From contig JBFWVM010000019.1 in the NCBI GenBank assembly GCA_050246735.1, forward strand, positions 1 through 64,000: 64,000 nucleotides of DNA. The letters are read 5' to 3'. The stretch's first letter is position 1, and each line of letters opens with the position of its first letter. Below, piece after piece: positions 53,270 to 61,666 of this stretch. The position numbers and the translations under genes are program-made. The notes under the pieces were generated by a model, which was not told where the DNA came from, searched no databases, and was given only the letters and a program-made list of their open reading frames with translations. Origin of the DNA: Taklimakanibacter sp050246735. Its GTDB lineage: Bacteria; Pseudomonadota; Alphaproteobacteria; Rhizobiales; Aestuariivirgaceae.

Positions 53270-54502
53270 TCACCCCAGCCTGATCTTTTCGGCGCCGACC
53301 AGGCGCAGGAACACGAGATATATGGCGAGCGTGACGGCGAGCAGCACCACGCCGAGGCCGGCGGCCAGCCCCCAGTTGAGGTCGCGGTTGATATAGACGG
53401 AAATGAAGTTCGATATCATCTGGTCGCGCGGGCCTCCGACCAGGGCCGGCGTGATGTAGTAGCCGAGCGACAGGATGAACGTCATGAGCGAGCCCGCCAC
53501 GACGCCGGGAAGGGTCTGCGGCGCATAGACCCGCCAGAAGGCCGACAGCGGCGGAGCGCCCAGCGAGCGCGCCGCCTTGAGCTGCGCCGCCGGGATCGAG
53601 CGCATCACGCTGTAGATCGGCAGTATGGTGAAGGGCAGCTGGATATGCGTCATCGCGGTCACCGTGCCGAAGCGGGTGAAGATGAGCTGGAGCCTTTCGC
53701 TCGTGAGGTGGAGCGCCATCAGCGTGTCGTTGATGACGCCGTTCGACTGCAGCAGCACCACCCATGCCGTCGTGCGCACCAGAAGCGACGTCCACAGCGG
53801 CAGGAGCACCATCAGCATCATGACGGCGGCAATTCCCTTGGGCGCGATCGTCAGCACATGGGCGACGGGATAGCCGAGGACCAGGGTCAAGAGTGTCACC
53901 AGCCCGGCCACCAGCAGGGTGCGCGCCAGCACGTCCAGGAATATCGCCTGATCGCCCTGCACGCGCCCGATCGAGCCGTCGGCGGCCTGCCTGAGATCGA
54001 GCGCCGTCAGCAGGTAGTAAGGCGTGAGCGGAGCGCTGTTGCGCTCGATCACGGCCCAGATCTCCGGCGAGCCCCAGCGCTCGTCGAGCTTCAGGAATTT
54101 CTCCCTGTATGGGCCCGCATCGTCCCTGTCCGCCATCCGCGCTGCGGCCAGCACGCGGCTGCGCATGCCGGAAATCTCGTAATTGAGGCGCTTGCCGAGG
54201 AGGGCGGCCGTGCTGTTCTGCCTGGCCGCCCTCAGGTCGGCCGCGAGCGCGGCATAGACGGGCTCGTCCGGCACGGAGACGCCGTCCCAGCTTTCGAGCG
54301 CCGCCACCGTGCGCGGCAGGACCTCGCGCGTCTCCGGATTCCACACCGCCGTCGCCAGTAGATAGAGGATCGGCGCGACGAAGGTGAGCGCCAGGAAGGC
54401 GATGAGCGGCAGGGCGAGCGAGAACGCCGCGCGCCGGGCCGGCCGTTCGGCGCGCCGCACCGCCGCGAGGACGTCGGCGGGCGCGATATCGGCATCCGGC
54501 AT
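53270..54502 (-). CDS. Polyamine-type ABC transporter permease with large insertion (PotB-like)
   Basis: This 410-residue permease is about 120 residues longer than ordinary PotB. The extra residues form a hydrophilic segment between the first and second membrane helices (about 55-185). The rest has the usual BPD_transp_1 helices and the EAA loop A-R-S-L-G-A-P-P-L-S-A-F-W-R-V-Y-A-P (near 303-320). The insertion would face the periplasm and might contact the binding protein. It lies between the ATPase gene and the PotC-like gene. Confidence 0.86.
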   Translation of the reverse strand: MPDADIAPADVLAAVRRAERPARRAAFSLALPLIAFLALTFVAPILYLLATAVWNPETREVLPRTVAALESWDGVSVPDEPVYAALAADLRAARQNSTAALLGKRLNYEISGMRSRVLAAARMADRDDAGPYREKFLKLDERWGSPEIWAVIERNSAPLTPYYLLTALDLRQAADGSIGRVQGDQAIFLDVLARTLLVAGLVTLLTLVLGYPVAHVLTIAPKGIAAVMMLMVLLPLWTSLLVRTTAWVVLLQSNGVINDTLMALHLTSERLQLIFTRFGTVTAMTHIQLPFTILPIYSVMRSIPAAQLKAARSLGAPPLSAFWRVYAPQTLPGVVAGSLMTFILSLGYYITPALVGGPRDQMISNFISVYINRDLNWGLAAGLGVVLLAVTLAIYLVFLRLVGAEKIRLG

Positions 54503-54506
54503 GGCG

Positions 54507-55628
54507 TCAGGCTCCGAGCAGGCGGCACTCGGATATGCCGCATTCGAGCACCACCTCTTCGCCGGGTGAGAACCGGCGCGCCTGCCTGGCCGGGATGCGC
54601 GCCGTCACCAGCTCTCCGCCGAATGCCTCGACCGAGAGCCGCATGTGGTCGCCGAGGAAGAAGACGTCCCGGGCCCTGCCGGAGAACCGGTTGATGCCGG
54701 CGGGCGATTCCGCGCCGGCGAGCGAGATGTTCTCGGGGCGCAGCGATATGCTCATGTCTTCCCCGGCCGGCGCGCCTGCGTCATGTCGCGCCCGGAGCGT
54801 CGTGCCGTCGGCCATGCGCACGACCGCAAGACCGTTTTCCCACCCGATCCGGGTGCAGGGCAGCGTGTTGTTCTCGCCGATGAAGGAGGCGACGAAGCGA
54901 TTCGACGGTTCGTTGTAGAGCGTCATCGGATCGGCGAGCTGCTGGATGCGGCCGTCATGGAACACGGCTATGCGGTCCGACATGGTCAGGGCCTCGGACT
55001 GATCGTGGGTGACATAGACCACCGTGATGCCGAGCGACGTCTGGAGCTGCTTGATCTCGATCTGCATGCGCTCGCGCAATTGCTTGTCGAGTGCGCCGAG
55101 CGGCTCGTCCATCAGCACCAGCGACGGCTCGAACACGAGCGCGCGCGCCAGGGCGACGCGCTGCTGCTGGCCGCCCGACAGCTGCGCCGGACGGCGGTCG
55201 CCGAGCGCGCCCAGGCCGACGCGGGCGAGCGCCTCGCGCACCTTGTCCGCGGCGCGGACGCCGGTGATGCGGCGATAGCGCAGCGGGAACGCGACGTTCT
55301 CGGCCACCGTCATATGCGGGAAGAGCGCGTAGTTCTGGAAGACGAAGCCGATATTGCGCCGCTCCGGCGGCAGCCGCTCGACCGGCCTGCCGTCGAGCAG
55401 TATCCGGCCGAGCGTGGGCTGCTCGAACCCGCCCAGCATCATCAGCATGGTGGTCTTGCCCGAGCCCGACGGTCCGAGCATCGTCAGGAACTCGCCGCGC
55501 AGGACGTCGAGATCGAGATCCTTCACGACGAAGCTCACGCCGTCATAGGACTTCTTCACCTTCTGGAAGCGGACGAGGGCATCGACTGGATCGTCCGTCG
55601 CGAGCGGCAACCGTTGGGACACATTCAT
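54507..55628 (-). CDS. Polyamine-type ABC transporter ATP-binding protein (PotA-like)
   Basis: This 373-residue ATPase has Walker A G-P-S-G-S-G-K-T-T (near 54-62), signature L-S-G-G-Q-Q-Q-R, Walker B V-L-M-D-E-P and the switch V-T-H-D, followed by a TOBE domain from about 285. The ATG at 55628 has an AAGG just upstream and is where homology begins. The substrate is unknown; creatine or a related guanidino/amino compound is plausible because creatinase is adjacent, but no evidence fixes this. Confidence 0.88.
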   Translation of the reverse strand: MNVSQRLPLATDDPVDALVRFQKVKKSYDGVSFVVKDLDLDVLRGEFLTMLGPSGSGKTTMLMMLGGFEQPTLGRILLDGRPVERLPPERRNIGFVFQNYALFPHMTVAENVAFPLRYRRITGVRAADKVREALARVGLGALGDRRPAQLSGGQQQRVALARALVFEPSLVLMDEPLGALDKQLRERMQIEIKQLQTSLGITVVYVTHDQSEALTMSDRIAVFHDGRIQQLADPMTLYNEPSNRFVASFIGENNTLPCTRIGWENGLAVVRMADGTTLRARHDAGAPAGEDMSISLRPENISLAGAESPAGINRFSGRARDVFFLGDHMRLSVEAFGGELVTARIPARQARRFSPGEEVVLECGISECRLLGA

Positions 55629-55650
55629 CGATGCCTTTTCTCCACGCGCC

Positions 55651-56703
55651 CTATTGCGCGAGCCAGGTCGTGAACCGCTTGCGGATCTCGTCTCCATTGT
55701 CGGCCCAGAACGCATTGTCGAGCGTCAGGGCCACCGTCATGTTCTGCGGGCTGGTCGGCAGGTTCTTGGCGTCCTCGGGAGCCACGAACTTGGCGGAGGA
55801 CTTTCGCACCGGCCCGTAGGGTATGTATTTGGTGATGGCGGCCAGCACTTCCGGCTCGACCGCGTATTTGATGAAGGCGAGCGAGGCCTTGGCGTTTCTG
55901 GCGCCTTTGGGGATGACCCAGTAATTGGAATCGAGAATCTGGTTGTCCCAGACGATGCGGAAATCCTTGCCTTCCTTGTTGGCGTTGTAGATGCGTCCGT
56001 TCCACGCCGTCGTCATGACGACCTCGCCCGAGGCGAGCAGTTGCGGCGCCTGGGCGCCCGCTTCCCACCACACGATGCTGTCCTTGATCGAATCGAGCTT
56101 CGCGAAGGCGCGATCGAGGCCTTCCGGCGTCGACAGCGTCTCGTACACCTTGTCCGCGGGCACGCCGTCGGCGAGGAGAGCGAATTCGAGATTGGTCGCC
56201 GGATTCTTCCACAGGCCTCGCTTGCCGGGAAATTTCTGCGTGTCGAACAGGTCCTTGATGGCGGTGGGGCCATCGGCCAGCTTTGCGCCGTCATAGGCGA
56301 GCGTCGTCGCATAGACGATGGTGCCTACGCCGCATTCCGAAGTGGTGCCCTCGATCCAGTCGTCCTTGGGACCGATCGACGACCAGTCGAGCTTCTCGTA
56401 GATCCCTTCGTCGCAGCCCTGCAGAAGCGTCGGGGCGTCGACGTCGACGACGTCTATGGTGGTGTTTCCGGACTGGATCATCGCCTTGATCTTGGCGATC
56501 TCGCCGCCATATTCCTGTTCGTCGATCTTGATGCCGCTGCTTGCGGCATAGGTTTCGAACACCGCCTTGCGCTGCGCTTCCTGATAGGCGCCGCCGAAGC
56601 TCATGATCGAGAGCGTATCCTGAGCCAGCCCCGGTTGCGAGCACAATTGCGCGACCACCATCAAGGACAAGCTCAGCGTGGGGCCGGTTAAGCGATATCG
56701 CAT
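55651..56703 (-). CDS. Polyamine-type ABC transporter substrate-binding protein
   Basis: This 350-residue periplasmic protein is of the PotD/spermidine-putrescine type (SBP_bac). It has a signal peptide ending near residue 28 (G-L-A-Q) and the family opening L-S-I-M-S-F-G-G-A-Y-Q-E-A-Q. The ATG at 56703 is preceded by GGGAG at eight bases; the upstream in-frame extension looks antisense. It is first of the minus-strand importer genes. Ligand unknown. Confidence 0.87.
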   Translation of the reverse strand: MRYRLTGPTLSLSLMVVAQLCSQPGLAQDTLSIMSFGGAYQEAQRKAVFETYAASSGIKIDEQEYGGEIAKIKAMIQSGNTTIDVVDVDAPTLLQGCDEGIYEKLDWSSIGPKDDWIEGTTSECGVGTIVYATTLAYDGAKLADGPTAIKDLFDTQKFPGKRGLWKNPATNLEFALLADGVPADKVYETLSTPEGLDRAFAKLDSIKDSIVWWEAGAQAPQLLASGEVVMTTAWNGRIYNANKEGKDFRIVWDNQILDSNYWVIPKGARNAKASLAFIKYAVEPEVLAAITKYIPYGPVRKSSAKFVAPEDAKNLPTSPQNMTVALTLDNAFWADNGDEIRKRFTTWLAQ

Positions 56704-56834
56704 TTTCGCCACTCCCGTTGATTGAAGAAAGGCCTCGGCCCGGATCGCGCCTCGGCAGGCGAACGGTAGTTTGGCGGTATCGCGGCGGCAAATAAGTACA
56801 TCGCATGGCTCCATCAGGAACCATTATCGCAGGC

Positions 56835-58043
56835 TCACTCGCCGGGACCCCATCTCCAGAAGGCGTCGCCGCCCCTGGCGAGCGCCCGGGCGACCAGCAT
56901 GCGGTGCACTTCGGAAGCGCCGTCGATCAGCCGGCCGGCGCGGGCATAGCGGTAGATCCAGTCGAGCACCGTGTCCTTCGAGTAGCCCTTGGCGCCGAGG
57001 AGCTGGATGCCGGTATCGGCGGCCTTGTGCAGCGTGTCGGCGACATGGATCTTGGCCATGGATATCTCGCTTTGCGCCTTCTCGCCCTGGTCGAGGCGCC
57101 AGGCGGCGCTCATGGTGAGGAGCCGGCCGGTCTGGATGTCCTTGGCGACGTCGCCCAGCATCATCTGCACCGACTCGCGCTCGGCGAGCCTGGCGCCGAA
57201 GGCCCGGCGCTCGCCGACATGGGCCTGCGCGATCTCGAGGCATCTCCTGGCGAGACCGAGCCAGCGCATGCAATGGGTGAGCCGTGCCGGGCCCAGGCGC
57301 AACTGCGTGAATTTGAGCCCGTCGCCTTCCTCGAGCAGACGGTGCTCGGCCGGAATCTCGAGCCCGTCATAGTCGAGCTCGCACACGCCGCCATGCTCCT
57401 GCGGCCCCATGATGTCGATGCGCCGGACGATCCGCCAGCCCGGATCGTCGCCATGATGGAGGAAGGCCGAGAGCCCGCGCCGCGGATCGTCGGAGGTGCG
57501 CGCGATCAGGATGAAATGGCGGGCCAGCGCCGCGCCCGAGATGAACCACTTGCGCCCGCGCACCACATAGCGGTCGCCTTTCCTCTCCGCCCGGGTCAGC
57601 ATCATGCCGGCGGGGTCGGAGCCCGAGCCCGGGGCAGGCTCGGTCATGGCGAAGGACGAGCGCACGCTTCCGTCGATGACCGGCTGCAGCCACCTGTCCT
57701 TCCCGGGCTCGCTGAGCACCTTGTCGAGCACGGTCATGTTGCCGTCGTCGGGTGCGGCGCAGTTGAGCGCCGCCGGGCCGAAGATCGAGCGGTTGGCTTC
57801 CTCATAGAGCGCCGCCCGGCCGACGGCGCCGAGGCCGAGGCCGCCGCGCTCCTTCGGCATCTGCGGCGCCCACAGTCCCGCCGCTCTGGCCTTGGCCCGA
57901 AGCTCGTCCAGCCGGTCGAGCCGGATATTCTCGAACTCGTCATAGACGTCGCGCCGGGCTTCGAGCGGCAGGACCTCGCCCGCGATGAAGTCGCGGGTCT
58001 TGCGGCGGAGCACCTCGATGTCGGGGGAAAGGGTGAAATCCAT
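56835..58043 (-). CDS. Acyl-CoA dehydrogenase family protein
   Basis: This 402-residue flavoenzyme has the N-terminal helical, beta-sheet and C-terminal helical domains of acyl-CoA dehydrogenases. Motifs include A-M-T-E-P-A-P-G-S-G-S-D (near 139-150), W-F-I-S-G-A (near 170) and the C-terminal L-L-G-A-K-G-Y. It would oxidise an acyl-CoA to the enoyl-CoA with electron-transfer flavoprotein. The ATG at 58043 is supported by homology but lacks a clear site. Divergent from the class-I amidotransferase gene. Confidence 0.85.
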   Translation of the reverse strand: MDFTLSPDIEVLRRKTRDFIAGEVLPLEARRDVYDEFENIRLDRLDELRAKARAAGLWAPQMPKERGGLGLGAVGRAALYEEANRSIFGPAALNCAAPDDGNMTVLDKVLSEPGKDRWLQPVIDGSVRSSFAMTEPAPGSGSDPAGMMLTRAERKGDRYVVRGRKWFISGAALARHFILIARTSDDPRRGLSAFLHHGDDPGWRIVRRIDIMGPQEHGGVCELDYDGLEIPAEHRLLEEGDGLKFTQLRLGPARLTHCMRWLGLARRCLEIAQAHVGERRAFGARLAERESVQMMLGDVAKDIQTGRLLTMSAAWRLDQGEKAQSEISMAKIHVADTLHKAADTGIQLLGAKGYSKDTVLDWIYRYARAGRLIDGASEVHRMLVARALARGGDAFWRWGPGE

Positions 58044-58095
58044 GTAACGACCGTGCCATGGATTTGCCGCGCATTCTAGGGTATCAGTTCCCACC

Positions 58096-58875
58096 ATGAT
58101 CAGACACCCCCTCGTCGGTCTGCCCTCCGACACCTACGAAAGCAATCACCTGCTGTTCCATTCTCTCGGCGACAAATATGTCCGCGCCGTTTCCGACGTC
58201 GCGCAGTGCCTGCCGGTGATGATCCCGGCCATCGCCGAGGCCATGGATCTCTCGGCCCTGCTCGACCATTTCGACGGCATACTGATGACCGGCGCGGTCT
58301 CCAATGTGCATCCGCCGCACTATGGCGGGGCGCCCAGCGCCGATCACGAGCCCTATGACCATCATCGCGACCGGCTCACCCTGAAGCTGATCCGCGCCGT
58401 CCTCGACCGCGGCATGCCGCTCTTCTGCATCTGCCGCGGCTTCCAGGAACTGAACGTCGTGCTGGGCGGCACGCTCGAGGCCGAGGTTCAGCGCGGCGCC
58501 GGACGCCTCGACCACCGCTCGCGCAAGGTCGAGGACATGGACGTCAAATATGGTCCCGTCCATGCGATCTCGATCACGCCGGGAGGCCAGCTCGAAGCCA
58601 TTCTCGGCAAGCGCGAGACCGTGGTGAACAGCCTGCACCGCCAGGCGGTGGAGAAGATCGCGCCCGGCCTCAATGTCGAGGCGCGCGCTCCCGACGGCAT
58701 CGTCGAGGCGGTGTCGGTCAGGGGCGCCAGCGCCTTCGCGCTCGGCACGCAATGGCACCCCGAATACAAGGCCGCCAGCAACGAGGACTCCGTCAGGCTG
58801 TTCGAGGCCTTCGGCGATGCGGTGCGCCTCCATGCGGCCCGCCGCGTGAACGGGAAGCTCGCCCGGGCGAGCTGA
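58096..58875 (+). CDS. Gamma-glutamyl-gamma-aminobutyrate hydrolase family (PuuD-like)
   Basis: This 259-residue protein is a class-I glutamine amidotransferase-like hydrolase. It has the nucleophile C113 in I-C-R-G-F-Q-E and the His/Glu pair in W-H-P-E-Y (H221, E223). PuuD splits gamma-glutamyl-GABA in putrescine degradation. Close relatives act on other gamma-glutamyl compounds. No other puu genes are near, but the polyamine-type importer lies upstream on the other strand. Confidence 0.85.
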   Translation: MIRHPLVGLPSDTYESNHLLFHSLGDKYVRAVSDVAQCLPVMIPAIAEAMDLSALLDHFDGILMTGAVSNVHPPHYGGAPSADHEPYDHHRDRLTLKLIRAVLDRGMPLFCICRGFQELNVVLGGTLEAEVQRGAGRLDHRSRKVEDMDVKYGPVHAISITPGGQLEAILGKRETVVNSLHRQAVEKIAPGLNVEARAPDGIVEAVSVRGASAFALGTQWHPEYKAASNEDSVRLFEAFGDAVRLHAARRVNGKLARAS

Positions 58876-58879
58876 GCTA

Positions 58880-58897
58880 GACTTCGTTCGCGAAGTC
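58880..58897. other. TTCG-tetraloop hairpin after puuD-like gene
   Basis: GACTTCG (58880-58886) pairs with CGAAGTC (58891-58897) around TTCG, an unusually stable tetraloop. It starts five bases after the PuuD-like stop, where a terminator would lie, but no T-run follows. A second hairpin (CGGAAGC/GCTTCCG, 58935-58950) follows. Confidence 0.5.
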
Positions 58898-58976
58898 GAC
58901 GTCAGGCCTGATTATGAAGCACTCCAAGTTGATCCGGAAGCTTGCTTCCGTCATCGGGTAGGCCATCGGTGTTCCC

Positions 58977-59277
58977 ATGAAGTGCTCCGTCGCCGTTGTC
59001 GAGCCGGTGATGGAAGGCTTCTATAAGTCTGGCGCGATCGACAAACAGACGATGCGCGAGTTCGATGATGCCTGCCTTTCGTCGATTCGGCCGCTCATGC
59101 CGGAGGAAATCCGGGCGATCCGGGAGCGCGAGCATCTGTCGCAGCCGTCTTGCCCGGTATCTCAATGTGAGTAAGGGCCTCGTTTCGGATTGGGAGCGGG
59201 GAGTGAAGAAGCCGGGAGGCCCGGCACTGCGGCTTCTGACAATCATACAGAAAAAGGATATTCGAGCGATTGCCTGA
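58977..59277 (+). pseudogene. Frameshifted HTH antitoxin-like gene
   Basis: The intact part begins M-K-C-S-V-A-V-V and contains the typical A-I-D-K-x-T-M-R-E-F-D-D pattern of HigA/NadS-type antitoxins, then M-P-E-E-I-R-A-I-R-E-R-E-H-L-S-Q in one frame. After about 59147 the family continuation (Y-L-N-V-S-K-G-L-V-S-D-W-E-R-G-V-K-K-P) is found in a different frame, implying a net loss of two bases in 59147-59156. No RelE/HigB toxin gene is adjacent. The gene is probably a decayed remnant, or holds a sequencing error. Confidence 0.7.
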
Positions 59278-59312
59278 TTGCCGGTACGCGACAATTGGGT
59301 AACGGGAAGCTT

Positions 59313-59990
59313 CTACAGAAGATCGGGCAGCTCGCCGAGCGACTTGACCATGGCCGCCGGCCTGCCTGGTATCCTGTCGTCCGGCAGGCCGAAACGGTCG
59401 ATGCGCACCACCTGGAAGCCGAACTGCGCCGCGGCCTGCGCGTCCCATGTGTTGGAGGAGACGAAGCAGATCGAGGGCGCGTCGTGGAGGGCGAATTTCT
59501 GCATGGCGAGCCGGTAGACGCGCCGGCTCGGCTTGTAGATGCCGACGTCCTCGACGGAGAGCACCTGGTCGAGAAGCTTGTCGAGCCCGGCCGAGCGGAC
59601 CGCGGCGTCTAGCATGGACGGGCTGCCGTTGGACAGGATGCCGGTGCGCAGGTTGCGCGATCTGAGCGCCTCGAGCGCCGCCTTGGCGTCGGGATAGGCA
59701 TCGAGCTTGAGATAGAGCACCATGAGCTCGTCCTTGAGCCCGGGATCGTCGATGCCGTGGAAGGCGAGGGCATAGTCGAGCGCATCCCCGGTCACGTGCC
59801 AGAAATCGGCGTGCACGCCCATGAGGCTTCTCAGCCAGGAATATTCGAGCTGTTTCCGGCGCCACAGTTTCGAGAGGGCGTCGGCCTTCTCGCCGATCTC
59901 CTGGGCGAGCCTGGCGACCGGCGCATGCACGTCGAACAGCGTGCCATAGGCGTCGAACACGCAGGCGCGGATGCCCTCGAGCTTGGCCAT
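59313..59990 (-). CDS. HAD-family hydrolase, haloacid dehalogenase type II
   Basis: This 225-residue protein has the HAD motifs V-F-D-A-Y-G-T-L-F-D (nucleophile D13), L-S-N-G-S-P (near 117-122), a lysine in K-P-S-R (near 153) and S-S-N-T-W-D-A near 178. The Y-G-T-L-F-D and S-N-G-S-P pattern is that of L-2-haloacid dehalogenases. Physiological substrate is unknown; some such proteins are phosphatases. It is divergent from nthA. Confidence 0.85.
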   Translation of the reverse strand: MAKLEGIRACVFDAYGTLFDVHAPVARLAQEIGEKADALSKLWRRKQLEYSWLRSLMGVHADFWHVTGDALDYALAFHGIDDPGLKDELMVLYLKLDAYPDAKAALEALRSRNLRTGILSNGSPSMLDAAVRSAGLDKLLDQVLSVEDVGIYKPSRRVYRLAMQKFALHDAPSICFVSSNTWDAQAAAQFGFQVVRIDRFGLPDDRIPGRPAAMVKSLGELPDLL

Positions 59991-60049
59991 GGAAAAGCTT
60001 CTCTCCCCGCTCCTCGCCTTCTATGCTAGCGGGCCTGGAGAGAAAGACA

Positions 60050-60682
60050 ATGCCGCACGATCACGATCACGAGCACGACCATCAGGAGGGATCGGCGCTT
60101 TCGCCCATCGCGCTCAGGGTGAAGGCCCTGGAATCGCTCCTCGTCGAGAAGGGCTATGTCGATCCGCAGGCGCTCGACGCGATCGTCGAGACCTATGAGA
60201 CGAAGGTCGGGCCGCGCAACGGCGCCCGCGTCGTCGCCAGGGCCTGGAGCGATCCCGGATACAAGGCCTGGCTCATCGAGGATGCGACCGCCGCCATCGC
60301 CTCGCTCGGCTTCACCGGCCGCCAGGGCGAGCACATGGTCGCGGTCGAGAACACGCCCGACACGCATAACCTGATCGTCTGCACCTTGTGCTCCTGCTAT
60401 CCCTGGTCGGTGCTGGGCCTGCCGCCCGTCTGGTACAAGTCGCCGCCCTATCGCTCCCGCGCGGTGATCGATCCGCGCGGCGTCCTTGCCGAGTTCGGCC
60501 TGGTCCTGCCGGAGGCGACGGCGATCAGGGTATGGGATTCAACCGCCGAAATCCGCTATCTCGTGCTTCCGATGCGCCCCAAAGGCACCGATGGCCTGGG
60601 CGAGGACCGGCTCGCGGATCTGGTCACGCGCGATTCCATGATCGGCACCGGCCTGCCCCTGGCGCCCGGAGCCGCATCGTGA
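60050..60682 (+). CDS. nthA: Nitrile hydratase alpha subunit (cobalt type)
   Basis: This 210-residue subunit holds the metal centre that hydrates nitriles to amides. The claw motif is C-T-L-C-S-C at 111-116; Thr in the second position is the mark of cobalt-type enzymes (Ser in iron-type). The N-terminus is His/Asp-rich (residues 2-11). The ATG follows GGAG at nine bases. Its stop overlaps the GTG start of the beta subunit (GTGA). The amidase at 5.6 kb might use the product. Confidence 0.92.
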   Translation: MPHDHDHEHDHQEGSALSPIALRVKALESLLVEKGYVDPQALDAIVETYETKVGPRNGARVVARAWSDPGYKAWLIEDATAAIASLGFTGRQGEHMVAVENTPDTHNLIVCTLCSCYPWSVLGLPPVWYKSPPYRSRAVIDPRGVLAEFGLVLPEATAIRVWDSTAEIRYLVLPMRPKGTDGLGEDRLADLVTRDSMIGTGLPLAPGAAS

Positions 60683-61338
60683 ACGGGCCGCACGATCTCG
60701 GCGGCCAGATGGGCTTCGGCCCGGTGGCGCCGGAGAAGGACGAGCCTGTCTTCCATGCCCGCTGGGAGCCGCGCGCTCTGGCGCTCACCCTGGCCATGGG
60801 CGCCACCCGGGAGTGGACCATCGACATGTCGCGCCATGCGCGCGAGAGCCTGGCGCCGGCGCAGTATCTCTCTTCCAGCTATTACGAGATCTGGATCGCG
60901 GGCCTGTGCAGGCTCATGCTCGCCCGCGGCCTCGTCACCGAGGGTGAGCTCGCTTCGGGCAGGATGGCGACGAAGCCAAAAAAGGTGGCCGGCAAGCTCA
61001 TGGCCGCGGACGTGTCGGCGGTCATGGCCAAGGGCGGTCCGACGACGCGCCCGGCTGCGGCGCCGGCGCGCTTCGCCCCGGGCGACAGGGTCAGGGCCAG
61101 GAACATCCACCCCGTGGCGCACACAAGGCTGCCGCGCTATCTGCGCGGCCATGTGGGCGAGGTGGTGCTCCTGCACGGCACTCATGTGTTTCCCGACAGC
61201 AATGCCGAGGGCAAGGGCGAAGCGCCGCAGCCGCTCTATACGGTGCGCTTCCCGGCGCGCGAGATCTGGGGCGAATCGCGCCATCCGCGCGACGCGGTCT
61301 CGGCCGATCTGTGGGAGTCCTATCTTGATCCCGCCTGA
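60679..61338 (+). CDS. nthB: Nitrile hydratase beta subunit
   Basis: This 219-residue subunit begins M-N-G-P-H-D-L-G-G-Q-M-G-F-G, the conserved beta-subunit start, from a GTG overlapping the alpha stop. The C-terminal SH3-like half has V-R-A-R-N-I-H-P and G-H-T/R-G-R-V-x type residues near 130-165, and F-P-D-S-N-A. Alpha and beta form the active heterodimer or heterotetramer. Confidence 0.92.
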   Translation: MNGPHDLGGQMGFGPVAPEKDEPVFHARWEPRALALTLAMGATREWTIDMSRHARESLAPAQYLSSSYYEIWIAGLCRLMLARGLVTEGELASGRMATKPKKVAGKLMAADVSAVMAKGGPTTRPAAAPARFAPGDRVRARNIHPVAHTRLPRYLRGHVGEVVLLHGTHVFPDSNAEGKGEAPQPLYTVRFPAREIWGESRHPRDAVSADLWESYLDPA

Positions 61339-61666
61339 AGGCCCGGTCTTCGGCGAGCCCTGGGAAGCGCAGGCTTTCGCGATGGCGGTCAGCCTCAATG
61401 CGAGGGGCCTCTTCACCTGGGCGGAATGGGCTTCCGCCCTCGCCGATGAACTCGCCGCCGATCCGGGCCGCGGCTACTATGCCTCATGGCTCGCCGCCCT
61501 CGAAAAGCTCGTCGAGGCGAAGCAGGTGGTGAGCCGGGCCGAGCGCCTCGCCCGCATCGGCGCCTGGGACCGCGCCGCGCGCGCCACGCCGCACGGCCGG
61601 CCGATCGAGCTTCGCCCCGATCACCCGATGGTCGAGAAGACGGGGAAGGTCTCGAGCAGCCAGTAG
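61325..61666 (+). CDS. Nitrile hydratase accessory (activator) protein
   Basis: This 113-residue protein matches the short accessory protein (P14K/NhlE type), which helps insert cobalt. It contains G-E-P-W-E-A-Q-A-F-A-M-A-V and L-F-T-W-A-E-W-A. The start is TTG at 61325, overlapping the nthB end; GGGAG lies seven bases upstream. The protein resembles the N-terminal half of the beta subunit, as expected for these chaperones. It overlaps the convergent ccdA gene by 46 bases at the 3' end. Confidence 0.83.
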   Translation: MIPPEGPVFGEPWEAQAFAMAVSLNARGLFTWAEWASALADELAADPGRGYYASWLAALEKLVEAKQVVSRAERLARIGAWDRAARATPHGRPIELRPDHPMVEKTGKVSSSQ

